Of a stretch of DNA of 64,000 bases, positions 37,984 to 44,333 are shown piece by piece (position 1 is the first letter of the stretch; every line of letters starts with the position of its first letter). This DNA is from Rhizobium bangladeshense. GTDB taxonomy: Bacteria > Pseudomonadota > Alphaproteobacteria > Rhizobiales > Rhizobiaceae. The stretch covers positions 1,925,001 to 1,989,000 of the forward strand of contig NZ_CP071612.1 of assembly GCF_017357245.1 (NCBI RefSeq). Direction: 5' to 3'. Under the pieces are notes generated by a model. That model saw only the letters and a list, made by a program, of their open reading frames with translations, was not told where the DNA came from and did no database searches. Made by a program: the position numbers and the translations under genes.

Positions 37984-38108
37984 TGGGGAATTCCTGTAGT
38001 TGGTTGCGACACACGTTTGCTTGTGTGAATTAACCATCTTACGGATTTGATTTGCTGTCAACAGCTAATTGTGTATTTTAACCAACAAGCGATTTTCAGG
38101 AGACGGAT
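37984..38108. promoter_or_regulatory. Divergent prophage control region
   Basis: Between the minus-strand operon and the XRE gene. Two direct repeats TTGTGT-N3-TTAACC (38021-38035 and 38069-38083, 12 of 15 bases equal) flank an inverted repeat GCTGT-CA-ACAGC (38054-38065). This is a plausible operator set for the XRE protein. AT content is visibly higher than in the neighbours. Confidence 0.5.
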
Positions 38109-38363
38109 TTGCCAATAACCGGAAACCAGATCAGGGCTGCTCGGGCTCTTGTTGGAATGGATCAGCAGGCTCTTGCAGACAAGGCCTCTATCGGGATCAA
38201 CACCGTTAGGAATATGGAAGGCGCAGGCGCAGACAGGATACGCGTTCGTACTGAAACCCTTGACGCTGTGATCGACGCGCTCAAGGCTGCCGGAGTTGTA
38301 ATCGTCGATGAAGGGACAAATGACGGTGGTCCGGGTGTCCGCCTGATCAGAAAGGGAGGGTAA
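38109..38363 (+). CDS. XRE-family transcriptional regulator (Cro/CI-like)
   Basis: 84 aa. A single helix-turn-helix: ITGNQIRAARALVGMDQQALADKASIGINTVRNME, then a short C-terminal part (IDALKAAGVVIVDEGTNDG). TTG start preceded by AGGAGA. It probably regulates the divergent control region next to it, as repressor or Cro-like antirepressor. No CI-type cleavable domain is present. Confidence 0.85.
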   Translation: MPITGNQIRAARALVGMDQQALADKASIGINTVRNMEGAGADRIRVRTETLDAVIDALKAAGVVIVDEGTNDGGPGVRLIRKGG

Positions 38364-38375
38364 TGGAGTCCTCTG

Positions 38376-38951
38376 TTAAAATGGGATATCGTCGTCGAGG
38401 TCCCGGGAAAAATTGCCGCCGCTCTTTTCGGGAGTTGGCCGGGTTGGCTCAACTGGCCACTTTGGAGGCTGCAGCTTGGCAGCCTTCAGTGCTTCGACCA
38501 TCGCGTTGCCGGCGGCATAGTAGTCCTGCCGCTTCATGTCGTCGTGAAGCTGAATGAACTCATCGATTCGCGGCCACAGTACATCAATGTAGTGATTGAG
38601 ATATGTCAGCTTTTTTTCACTCGCGTAGAAAAAAGGCCAGTGGTTAAACACGAATGAGAGGCGCCGCTCCTCCTCAAAGGTGGGGATCAGCTCGGGCACC
38701 TTTGAGACTTCAAGAGCACGCACCCCTTCGCTTACATCCCAAAGATCCTGCCAAGTAATGTTTTGGTCGCCGTAGTCGTCCGGCCGACTGATTACGGTAT
38801 TCGCTGCCGCTGCAAGAATGGCTCGTTCCACGACGGTCGTGATCGTCTGCCCTTTGAACCTCGCCATGTAATCCAGGATGAAGCGCGTTTTCGGATCCAG
38901 CCGAATCGTCAGCGCTTCAGACTTGGGGCTTTTGGATGCAGGTCTGCCCAT
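38376..38951 (-). CDS. Ribbon-helix-helix protein with SSB-like C-terminal tail
   Basis: 191 aa. N-terminal basic MGRPASKSPKSEALTIRLDPKTRF plus TITTVVERAILAAA fits an RHH DNA-binding fold (about residues 10-50). The middle is not recognised. The last eight residues are DLDDDIPF, and DDDIPF is the exact C-terminal hexapeptide of E. coli SSB, the tail that recruits RecQ, PriA, ExoI, RecO and others. A Pro/Gly/Ser linker precedes it. Convergent with the XRE gene. Confidence 0.65.
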   Translation of the reverse strand: MGRPASKSPKSEALTIRLDPKTRFILDYMARFKGQTITTVVERAILAAAANTVISRPDDYGDQNITWQDLWDVSEGVRALEVSKVPELIPTFEEERRLSFVFNHWPFFYASEKKLTYLNHYIDVLWPRIDEFIQLHDDMKRQDYYAAGNAMVEALKAAKLQPPKWPVEPTRPTPEKSGGNFSRDLDDDIPF

Positions 38952-39037
38952 CGAATCTCCCTATCGCGCGTACGCATAACTAATCTGTGAATATTTTGCA
39001 ATCATCACATTAACATTTGCCCGATCTTGGTGGTTCT

Positions 39038-39057
39038 TGTACTATCGAAACCGTACA
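39038..39057. promoter_or_regulatory. Inverted repeat upstream of AlpA-like gene
   Basis: TGTAC-N10-GTACA, 20 bp before the start at 39078. Candidate binding site for a phage regulator, in the 126-bp gap between divergent genes. Confidence 0.4.
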
Positions 39058-39077
39058 GAGACATCAGGAGTTTGAGC

Positions 39078-39281
39078 ATGAATGCAGAACATTCCTCTCA
39101 TGAATATTTGACAGGAAAGCAGGTCGCTACCCGGTACCAGATAACACCCGTATCGCTGTACCGATGGGAACGCGACGAACGACTAGGCTTCCCTCAGCCG
39201 ATGATCGTCAATCGTCGCAAGCTTTTCAAAATCGACGAGTTGGTCGCATGGGAGCGCTCACGCGCTAAGGGGGCAGCATGA
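39078..39281 (+). CDS. AlpA/excisionase-like DNA-binding protein
   Basis: 67 aa winged-helix of the MerR-like AlpA type: YLTGKQVATRYQITPVSLYRWERDERLGFPQPMIVNRRKLFKIDEL. It could be the prophage excisionase (Xis) or a regulator. Start 39078 with AGGAG 8 nt upstream. First gene of a chain of stop/start-overlapping genes that runs to 40137. Confidence 0.8.
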   Translation: MNAEHSSHEYLTGKQVATRYQITPVSLYRWERDERLGFPQPMIVNRRKLFKIDELVAWERSRAKGAA

Positions 39282-39406
39282 CTGCCCGCACGACGAAGCG
39301 GCAGGGACACAAAGGTTGGCGCCCGGTCCCTGCCGCCTCGGTCAAAATCGCAAAACGATTTCCTCTCATCACCCACGGAAAGACCGCAGATGACAGAGAC
39401 ACCTAA
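39278..39406 (+). CDS. Prophage 42-aa basic protein
   Basis: 42 aa with basic character (TARTTKRQGHKGWRPVP). Start overlaps the previous stop (ATGA) and its end overlaps the next gene by 17 bp. Position in a coupled chain is the only evidence for function. Confidence 0.5.
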   Translation: MTARTTKRQGHKGWRPVPAASVKIAKRFPLITHGKTADDRDT

Positions 39407-39701
39407 AGCACGTACTCGAATTCGAGTCCAGATTATGGACAAGGGTAGCCCCGTTAGTTCACCGATTACCGTTGTGGGGCGAAACGCTTGGGCACTGCAA
39501 ACATTGATAGATGCCGGTGATCGAGGCTTCAGCTCGATCGAAAGGCCGGCCCCACGTACCGCCCACTACATCCATCGCCTGCGGAGCTTCGGTTTCGCGA
39601 TCGAAACTCGGCACGAGGCGCATGGGGGAAAGTATCCTGGCACACATGCGCGATATCGCTTGTGTTCAGAGCTGGTCGTTCTGGAAGGACAGTCAGCGTG
39701 A
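39390..39701 (+). CDS. Winged-helix-domain protein
   Basis: 103 aa. RVQIMDKGSPVSSPITVVGRNAWALQTLIDAG, then RTAHYIHRLRSFGFAIETRHEAHGG and a final YRL. This matches small phage proteins annotated as winged-helix domain. Likely DNA-binding; exact role unknown. Confidence 0.7.
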   Translation: MTETPKARTRIRVQIMDKGSPVSSPITVVGRNAWALQTLIDAGDRGFSSIERPAPRTAHYIHRLRSFGFAIETRHEAHGGKYPGTHARYRLCSELVVLEGQSA

Positions 39702-39886
39702 CAGAGCCTCGCCAGATCAATATGGAACCGGCGGTCACCGTCGCAGCGCAATGGGTCGCGGACAATCAGCCGCGGCCCGACATCATCCCGCACCTGAAGG
39801 CGAAGTTCTCTCTGACCTCCTTACAGGCTGCGGAGGCTTGCGCCATGGCCCAAAAGTTTCGCGTGTTGCGGAGGGTGTTCGGATGA
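39698..39886 (+). CDS. Prophage small hypothetical protein
   Basis: 62 aa, not recognised: VAAQWVADNQPRPDIIPHLKAKFSLTSLQAAEAC with a predicted helix-turn-helix-like end. GTG start overlaps the preceding stop (GTGA). Confidence 0.6.
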   Translation: MTEPRQINMEPAVTVAAQWVADNQPRPDIIPHLKAKFSLTSLQAAEACAMAQKFRVLRRVFG

Positions 39887-40137
39887 CCGGCAGGCAATCG
39901 GAGCTTCCAGGCCTTGCGCCTAACCAATGCAAAGAGGACGAGGATTTTGACTGGAAAGGGCCTGACGTAATCATTCAGACTCAACCAGGGACCGCCATCT
40001 ATCGCAATGTCCACCAAGCTGTGGTCATTCGCCAAGAGGCGATGAACGGCGATGACGATCAGTTTGTTTTCTTTGCAACGGCGGACGACGTCCGCACGCT
40101 GATAACCGCGCTCCAGCGTGAGATCGGGGATGCATAA
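39883..40137 (+). CDS. Prophage small hypothetical protein
   Basis: 84 aa. DEDFDWKGPDVIIQTQPGTAIYRN, QAVVIRQEA and FFATADDVRTLITALQRE. No family recognised. ATG overlaps the previous stop (ATGA) and the next start follows at its stop. Confidence 0.65.
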   Translation: MTGRQSELPGLAPNQCKEDEDFDWKGPDVIIQTQPGTAIYRNVHQAVVIRQEAMNGDDDQFVFFATADDVRTLITALQREIGDA

Positions 40138-41177
40138 TGGGGGCGTTCGCCGAATGGCAACCCGAATATGCGGCTCGCGGCATAAGCACGTTTCCTGTTG
40201 TAGTTAACGACAAGCTGAAGAAGCCCGCCGTAAAAGGCTATTTGAAGATCGGTCTTCCCACGAGCAGTCAGCTCGCCTTGAAATTTCCCGCTCACGAAGC
40301 GCTAGGCATTGCCTGCCGACGCAATAAGCTGACGATCCTTGACGTCGACACGACTGACGAACGAGAGCTTGCGGATGGGCTGGCGAAGCATGGCTCGACG
40401 CCGTTCATCGTCAGAAGTGGGTCCGGACATTTTCAGGCATGGTATCGTAACAACGGGGAGGGCCGGCGAATCCGGCCCGATCCGGAGCGGCCTATCGATA
40501 TACTTGGTGACGGCTATGTCGTCGCTCCACCCTCGATGGGTGCAAAAGGTCGCTATCAAATCATCCAAGGCTCTATGGATGATCTAGCAAGGCTGCCGCC
40601 AATCGCCGGAATTCCGGTTGATCCAAAACTGGCTTTCCGGGGGCGAACCGAAGAGCCAGTTCTCTCAGGGCGAACGGAAAAGCAGGGCCGCAGGTTCAAT
40701 GGCATGCGCCAAGGCGACGGCCGCAATAACTCTCTCTTCACGCGCGCACTACGCCAAGCGCGCCAAGCAACCACAATGGAGGATCTAATCCAGATGGTGC
40801 ACCACGCAAATACGCAGTTCGCTGAGCCGCTGCCCAACGAAGAAGTGCTTAGCGTGTCGCGATCCGCCTGGAAGTACAAGCAGGCCGGCCGCCTGATGGT
40901 CACCGGCGGCGAGGCGACTGCAGTAATCTTTCAGAGCGACATTGATCACCTCTGGGACAGGCCGAACGCCGTCACGCTGCTCATCCGCCTGCGCTTGGCA
41001 CACGGACACAGGAACGGTGGCGAGTTTGCGCTGTCTAATGCCTACGCGGAATCTATGGATATGAGTGTCCCGACTTTTAGGGCTGCCCGCGACGACCTTG
41101 CTGACCGGTTTTTCATCGAGATTGTTCACCCAGGCGGGAAAGGGAAAAACGATCCACCGATTGTGAGGTTGCTGTGA
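40137..41177 (+). CDS. Bifunctional DNA primase/polymerase (Prim-Pol)
   Basis: 346 aa. N-terminal AEP Prim-Pol domain: YAARGISTFPV, the catalytic DVDTTDE, the RSGSGHFQAWYR motif and DILGDGYVVAPPS. A C-terminal region (GRNNSLFTRALRQARQATT; YAESMDMSVPTFRAARDDLADRF) is helical and resembles PriCT plus a winged helix. Synthesises primers for phage replication. No helicase is encoded nearby, so the phage probably uses the host's. Confidence 0.88.
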   Translation: MGAFAEWQPEYAARGISTFPVVVNDKLKKPAVKGYLKIGLPTSSQLALKFPAHEALGIACRRNKLTILDVDTTDERELADGLAKHGSTPFIVRSGSGHFQAWYRNNGEGRRIRPDPERPIDILGDGYVVAPPSMGAKGRYQIIQGSMDDLARLPPIAGIPVDPKLAFRGRTEEPVLSGRTEKQGRRFNGMRQGDGRNNSLFTRALRQARQATTMEDLIQMVHHANTQFAEPLPNEEVLSVSRSAWKYKQAGRLMVTGGEATAVIFQSDIDHLWDRPNAVTLLIRLRLAHGHRNGGEFALSNAYAESMDMSVPTFRAARDDLADRFFIEIVHPGGKGKNDPPIVRLL

Positions 41178-41204
41178 GAGAGGAAAGGAGAGAAGGAGAG
41201 AGAC

Positions 41205-41270
41205 GTGTCTAGTTATATTGTTGCAAAATTCTTTCCACTAAATCTGGATCCGATCGGGGGTGAGAAATGA
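41205..41270 (+). CDS. Possible 21-aa leader peptide coupled to the next gene
   Basis: GTG start behind a strong purine-rich tract (41177-41203, GGAGAGAAGGAGAGAGAC). 21 codons ending in TGA that overlaps the ATG of the next gene. Small size makes it uncertain, but the strong ribosome site has no other start codon to serve. Confidence 0.4.
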   Translation: MSSYIVAKFFPLNLDPIGGEK

Positions 41271-41701
41271 CCGCTCCACAGGTCCTCACCATTATCCGAA
41301 ACGACGACGGCCAGTATGAAATCACCGACCAGCGCGGGAAGGTCGTCTCTGGTCCGTATGACACGAACGCTGCGGCCTGGGCGGCGCTGGACCGGATCGA
41401 TCACGAAACGTTGCCCGGCAAGCCTCGCAGCAACAAGAAAGTTCTCTGGGGCAAGCCGGAGAAGCCAGCAAAGCGCAAAAGCAAAAAGGCGAGCAAGAGA
41501 CAGGCGGCCAGAGACGAGCACCGGATGAAGGTCAATGCCGCAAAGGCGCCAGGCTGGGTGCGCTCGGTCGCCGCGGCCAAGTTCGATCCTGCAGGCGAGC
41601 GCAGCTATCGAGATCACCGGCTCGGCACGTTCGGCGCCGCGTCAGAAGTGAAGCTTATCGATCCGGCCATGTATTTAGCCGAGAAGGCGAGGGGTAAGTG
41701 A
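41267..41701 (+). CDS. Prophage hypothetical protein, basic
   Basis: 144 aa. N-terminal beta-like LTIIRNDDGQYEITDQRGKVVSG, then a strongly basic Lys-rich stretch (GKPEKPAKRKSKKASKRQAA) suggesting nucleic-acid binding. Not recognised. In the early operon between the primase and the NusG-like gene. Confidence 0.7.
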   Translation: MTAPQVLTIIRNDDGQYEITDQRGKVVSGPYDTNAAAWAALDRIDHETLPGKPRSNKKVLWGKPEKPAKRKSKKASKRQAARDEHRMKVNAAKAPGWVRSVAAAKFDPAGERSYRDHRLGTFGAASEVKLIDPAMYLAEKARGK

Positions 41702-42087
41702 TGGTCGACGAACTTCCCGAAGATGTGCAGCAGCGCATGATGGAGAAGCTGCTCGGCAAGGTGAATGCCGAGCGGATCAAGACGGCGACGAAAGGCTTCC
41801 GGCCTACGCCTGTCATTGTCGCCTACGAGTACTACCAGCTGCCAAAGGAGCTCTTTAGGAATTGGCGGATCGATCGAATCGAGAACGGCCGAAAGGATCA
41901 ATACCTCGCAGACTTGGACAAGGAGTCCTGCCTCATTGAGGTCGAAGCGCTCCGACGCAAGGGTTTCACCGTCAAGCAGGTGCCGATCGGTCTCGAGCCT
42001 ACGAAGGCCCAACGCGAACAAGCCCGCTCCGCAGGCCAAAAACGCCGCAGATCAATCATGGACAAGCTGAAGGATATCAAGATTTGA
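41701..42087 (+). CDS. Prophage hypothetical protein
   Basis: 128 aa (or 129 from GTG at 41698). MVDELPEDVQQRMMEKLLGKVNAERIK and PVIVAYEYYQLPKELF. C-terminus basic (QKRRRSIMDKLKDIKI). Start overlaps the previous stop. No family recognised. Confidence 0.7.
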   Translation: MVDELPEDVQQRMMEKLLGKVNAERIKTATKGFRPTPVIVAYEYYQLPKELFRNWRIDRIENGRKDQYLADLDKESCLIEVEALRRKGFTVKQVPIGLEPTKAQREQARSAGQKRRRSIMDKLKDIKI

Positions 42088-42809
42088 ACATGCAGACCCT
42101 CAATCGCGCCTTCAACCCTTCCAAGGAAGATCAGTTGGCGAAAGAGACGCGGGCCGAGGAACTCCGGTTCCGTAAAGTTCGTCAAGATGAAGGCAAGGCG
42201 GGCGAGTGGAAGCCCGCGGCCGATCTTTGGTTTGCGGTCAAGACTGCGCCAGGCGCGCAGCGTTGCCCATCGATGCGTGAAGGGCACGACCGGAAGGGCG
42301 AAAGCATCATCGAGCGGAACCTTCGCAACGAGGGCTTCGAGGCCTTCATGCCAAGCTATCGGATCGAAGTCCGCCATCATCGGCAGGGCCATTGGATCGA
42401 GCGCCGCTTCCCGACCTTCGTTGGCTACGTTTTCGTCAACATCGGGCCTGCGGATTTTCGGAGGGTCGAAGAGGTAAACGGCGTCAGCAAAATCCTGCGC
42501 TTCACCACGTCGTCCGAGCAGCGGCCCATGCCATTCGCCTTTCCCCAGGAGACGATCGACCGCCTCCGCTACATCGAGTGGGAGCAGGAGCAGAACTTTC
42601 TGTTTGGCCGCGCCCGCCGACAGCGAGAAGAAGAACTGGATCGGGAGCATCCCGGCCGCCGCGGTAAGTCTTCGACCCGCAGAATACGAAGGGCCCAATT
42701 CACGGAGTTGGGGGGAGGGCTATCATCCAGCTTGGCAACGCCTTCCTCGCGTGCATTCATAACGGAAACGATGAAAACGTTGGGAAATCTTGGCGGAGAG
42801 CTTGAATAA
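42084..42809 (+). CDS. NusG-like protein (NGN domain), putative phage antiterminator
   Basis: 241 aa. The NGN domain is at about residues 48-140: LWFAVKTAPGAQR, ESIIERNLRNEGFEAFMPSY, WIERRFPTFVGYVFVNI and VNGVSKILRF, the NusG/RfaH core that binds the RNA polymerase clamp and coiled coil. No KOW domain follows; the tail is Arg-rich (GRARRQREEELDREHPGRRG). This suggests a specialised NusG paralogue for phage late or read-through transcription. TTG start at 42084 or ATG at 42090. Last gene of the early operon, just before a folded RNA-like region. Confidence 0.82.
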   Translation: MNMQTLNRAFNPSKEDQLAKETRAEELRFRKVRQDEGKAGEWKPAADLWFAVKTAPGAQRCPSMREGHDRKGESIIERNLRNEGFEAFMPSYRIEVRHHRQGHWIERRFPTFVGYVFVNIGPADFRRVEEVNGVSKILRFTTSSEQRPMPFAFPQETIDRLRYIEWEQEQNFLFGRARRQREEELDREHPGRRGKSSTRRIRRAQFTELGGGLSSSLATPSSRAFITETMKTLGNLGGELE

Positions 42810-42811
42810 GC

Positions 42812-42896
42812 ATAACCTATCGGTTATCTTCTGCGCACTGATTTGTGGATGTTCAGTGCGCAGAGCGCCGGTCCACGCGGATAAGCAGCAATCCGC
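42812..42896 (+). other. Folded region: three hairpins with possible pseudoknot
   Basis: Hairpin 1 ATAACC-TATC-GGTTAT (42812-42827). Hairpin 2 TCTGCGCACTGA/TCAGTGCGCAGA, 12 bp perfect with an 11-nt loop (42830-42864). Hairpin 3 GCGGAT/ATCCGC (42877-42896). Loop bases GTGGA (42845-42849) match downstream TCCAC (42872-42876), allowing a pseudoknot. No U-tract. Candidate structured RNA for antitermination, or a bidirectional terminator between convergent genes. Confidence 0.6.
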
Positions 42897-42920
42897 ACGT
42901 TGGAAGAAGTGCGTCCCAAG

Positions 42921-43109
42921 TTATGATTTCCCTCTCTTGGCGAGTTCCCGGTCGATGCTTGCTGCAAGATCTGGGAAGACTTCTCGAAACGGCCGAGCCT
43001 TAGCCAACTCTTCGTCAGTCAATTCGGGACTATCGACTGCATCCCAATCCTCTTCGGTGTAGCCACGCCCTGGCTGAAATTCGGGCATTTTCTTAGACTT
43101 TTTGGCCAT
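42921..43109 (-). CDS. BrnA-antitoxin-like small protein (orphan)
   Basis: 62 aa. FQPGRGYTEEDWDAVDSPELTDEELAKARPFREVFP resembles the BrnA antitoxin family. The start at MAKKSKK (43109) has GGAG 8 nt upstream; a longer ATG reading starts at 43205. No BrnT toxin gene is adjacent. Opposite strand to the surrounding phage genes. Confidence 0.5.
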   Translation of the reverse strand: MAKKSKKMPEFQPGRGYTEEDWDAVDSPELTDEELAKARPFREVFPDLAASIDRELAKRGKS

Positions 43110-43259
43110 AAATGCTCTCCTCTTTTCTCGAACATCATTAGCATGTTCTGTCATTCCGATCATTTTTTGATGCCAAACATTAGGGCGCGATCTGCGTTTC
43201 TCCATTGATCGCCCATTCTGGCAATAGGTGCCGGCGGTACTGTGTTCGGGGCTACTTGA

Positions 43260-43463
43260 ATGGCTAGCTCACACGATGATCAGCAAAGCGAAGGTGAAGG
43301 GAAAGACAACGTTTCCCAAGGACGAAGCCTTGCGCAAAGGCTGCAAGCTCGGGTGGCTGCGCTACATCGATTTTACAGAGTGCTACTTGCGTGGATCTGG
43401 CTTGTTGTGTTGGCGGCACTGATGTTCGCGCTCTCATCGCTGCCGGCATGGTGGCCAGTATGA
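43260..43463 (+). CDS. Small membrane protein
   Basis: 67 aa. Charged N-terminal half (SSHDDQQSEGEGKDN), then one transmembrane helix (VLLAWIWLVVLAALMFALSSL). Overlaps the following peptide by ATGA. Weak ribosome site. Could be a phage membrane protein such as a superinfection or lysis-control factor; not recognised. Confidence 0.5.
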   Translation: MASSHDDQQSEGEGKDNVSQGRSLAQRLQARVAALHRFYRVLLAWIWLVVLAALMFALSSLPAWWPV

Positions 43464-43540
43464 ACGAGAGGATCGAGCGCGTAGTTTTGTTGCTGCTTTG
43501 CCTTGCAGCCGTCGCTGCCCTTGCATGGGCATTCCTGTAG
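43460..43540 (+). CDS. Possible 26-aa membrane peptide
   Basis: 26 aa: a short charged start (MNERIER) and one hydrophobic helix (VVLLLLCLAAVAALAWAFL). Coupled to the preceding membrane protein by ATGA. Size and coupling suggest a real small peptide. Confidence 0.4.
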   Translation: MNERIERVVLLLLCLAAVAALAWAFL

Positions 43541-43592
43541 ATGGCCTGGCGAAATGCGCCTACGAAAGGCGTAAAGGATGCGGGCTGCACTT

Positions 43593-43790
43593 CTAACGTT
43601 CGGTGAGCAGCGAGACCACTTCCTCAAGGCTCTCTCTCACAGGATAGTAGCTCGGGCCTCCGTCCTTGTGCAGCACCGATACAGAGATATGGGTGCTGCT
43701 GGTGAACTGCCTCACAGCCACCACCTGATCAGGATTGATGTAGACCAGCGGGTTATCCTGTCCGGCATAGTGGAATGCCACCAATCGCAT
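43593..43790 (-). CDS. Prophage small hypothetical protein
   Basis: 65 aa. VAFHYAGQDNPLVYINPDQVVAVRQF and YYPVRESLEEVVSLL. Strong ribosome site (GGGAGGACAAA before ATG). Its start lies only 21 bp from the divergent terminase start, so both must share or overlap their promoter and leader. Confidence 0.65.
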   Translation of the reverse strand: MRLVAFHYAGQDNPLVYINPDQVVAVRQFTSSTHISVSVLHKDGGPSYYPVRESLEEVVSLLTER

Positions 43791-43811
43791 TTTGTCCTCC
43801 CAAGGAAATTG

Positions 43812-44333
43812 ATGACCGCTCTAACAGACAAGCAAGCGCGGTTCGTTGCCGAGTATCTCGTGGATCTCAACGCGACGCAGGCCGCTATCAGAGCTGGATA
43901 CAGCCGAACGACAGCTCAGCAACAGGGTTCCCGGTTGTTGTTGAATGTTGTGGTGAAAGCGGCGATTGCGGAGCGGCAGGAGAAGGTCGCGGCAAAACTT
44001 GAGATCACCCAAGAGATGATCGTCGCAGAGCTTGCCAAGATCGGTTTCGCCAACATGCTCGACTATGTGTCGATCGGCGCTGATGGCGATCCCTTCGTAT
44101 CGCTCGGGGGAATGACGCGCGATCAGGCGGCGGCGGTGGCGGAGGTGACAGTTGAGGATTTCAAGGACGGCCGCGGCGAAGACGCTCGTGATGTGCGAAA
44201 GATCAAGTTCAAGCTCCACGACAAGAAAGCGGCGCTGGTTGATCTAGGCAAGCATCTCGGCATGTTCAAAGACCAGGTCGAGCACACCGGCAACATCACC
44301 GTCGAGGTAGTGCGGTTTTCGGATGAGAAATGA
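43812..44333 (+). CDS. Terminase small subunit
   Basis: 173 aa. N-terminal helix-turn-helix MTALTDKQARFVAEYLVDLNATQAAIRAGYS, then QEMIVAELAKIGFANMLDYV, the usual small-subunit sequence that recognises the packaging site. Start 43812 with AAGGA upstream. It overlaps the large subunit (ATGA). Confidence 0.9.
   Translation: MTALTDKQARFVAEYLVDLNATQAAIRAGYSRTTAQQQGSRLLLNVVVKAAIAERQEKVAAKLEITQEMIVAELAKIGFANMLDYVSIGADGDPFVSLGGMTRDQAAAVAEVTVEDFKDGRGEDARDVRKIKFKLHDKKAALVDLGKHLGMFKDQVEHTGNITVEVVRFSDEK

Noticed and set aside
43228-43422. A 64-codon frame starting at 43228 as a BrnT toxin partner
   Set aside because: No BrnT-like motif; it overlaps the better-supported small membrane frame at 43260 in another frame.
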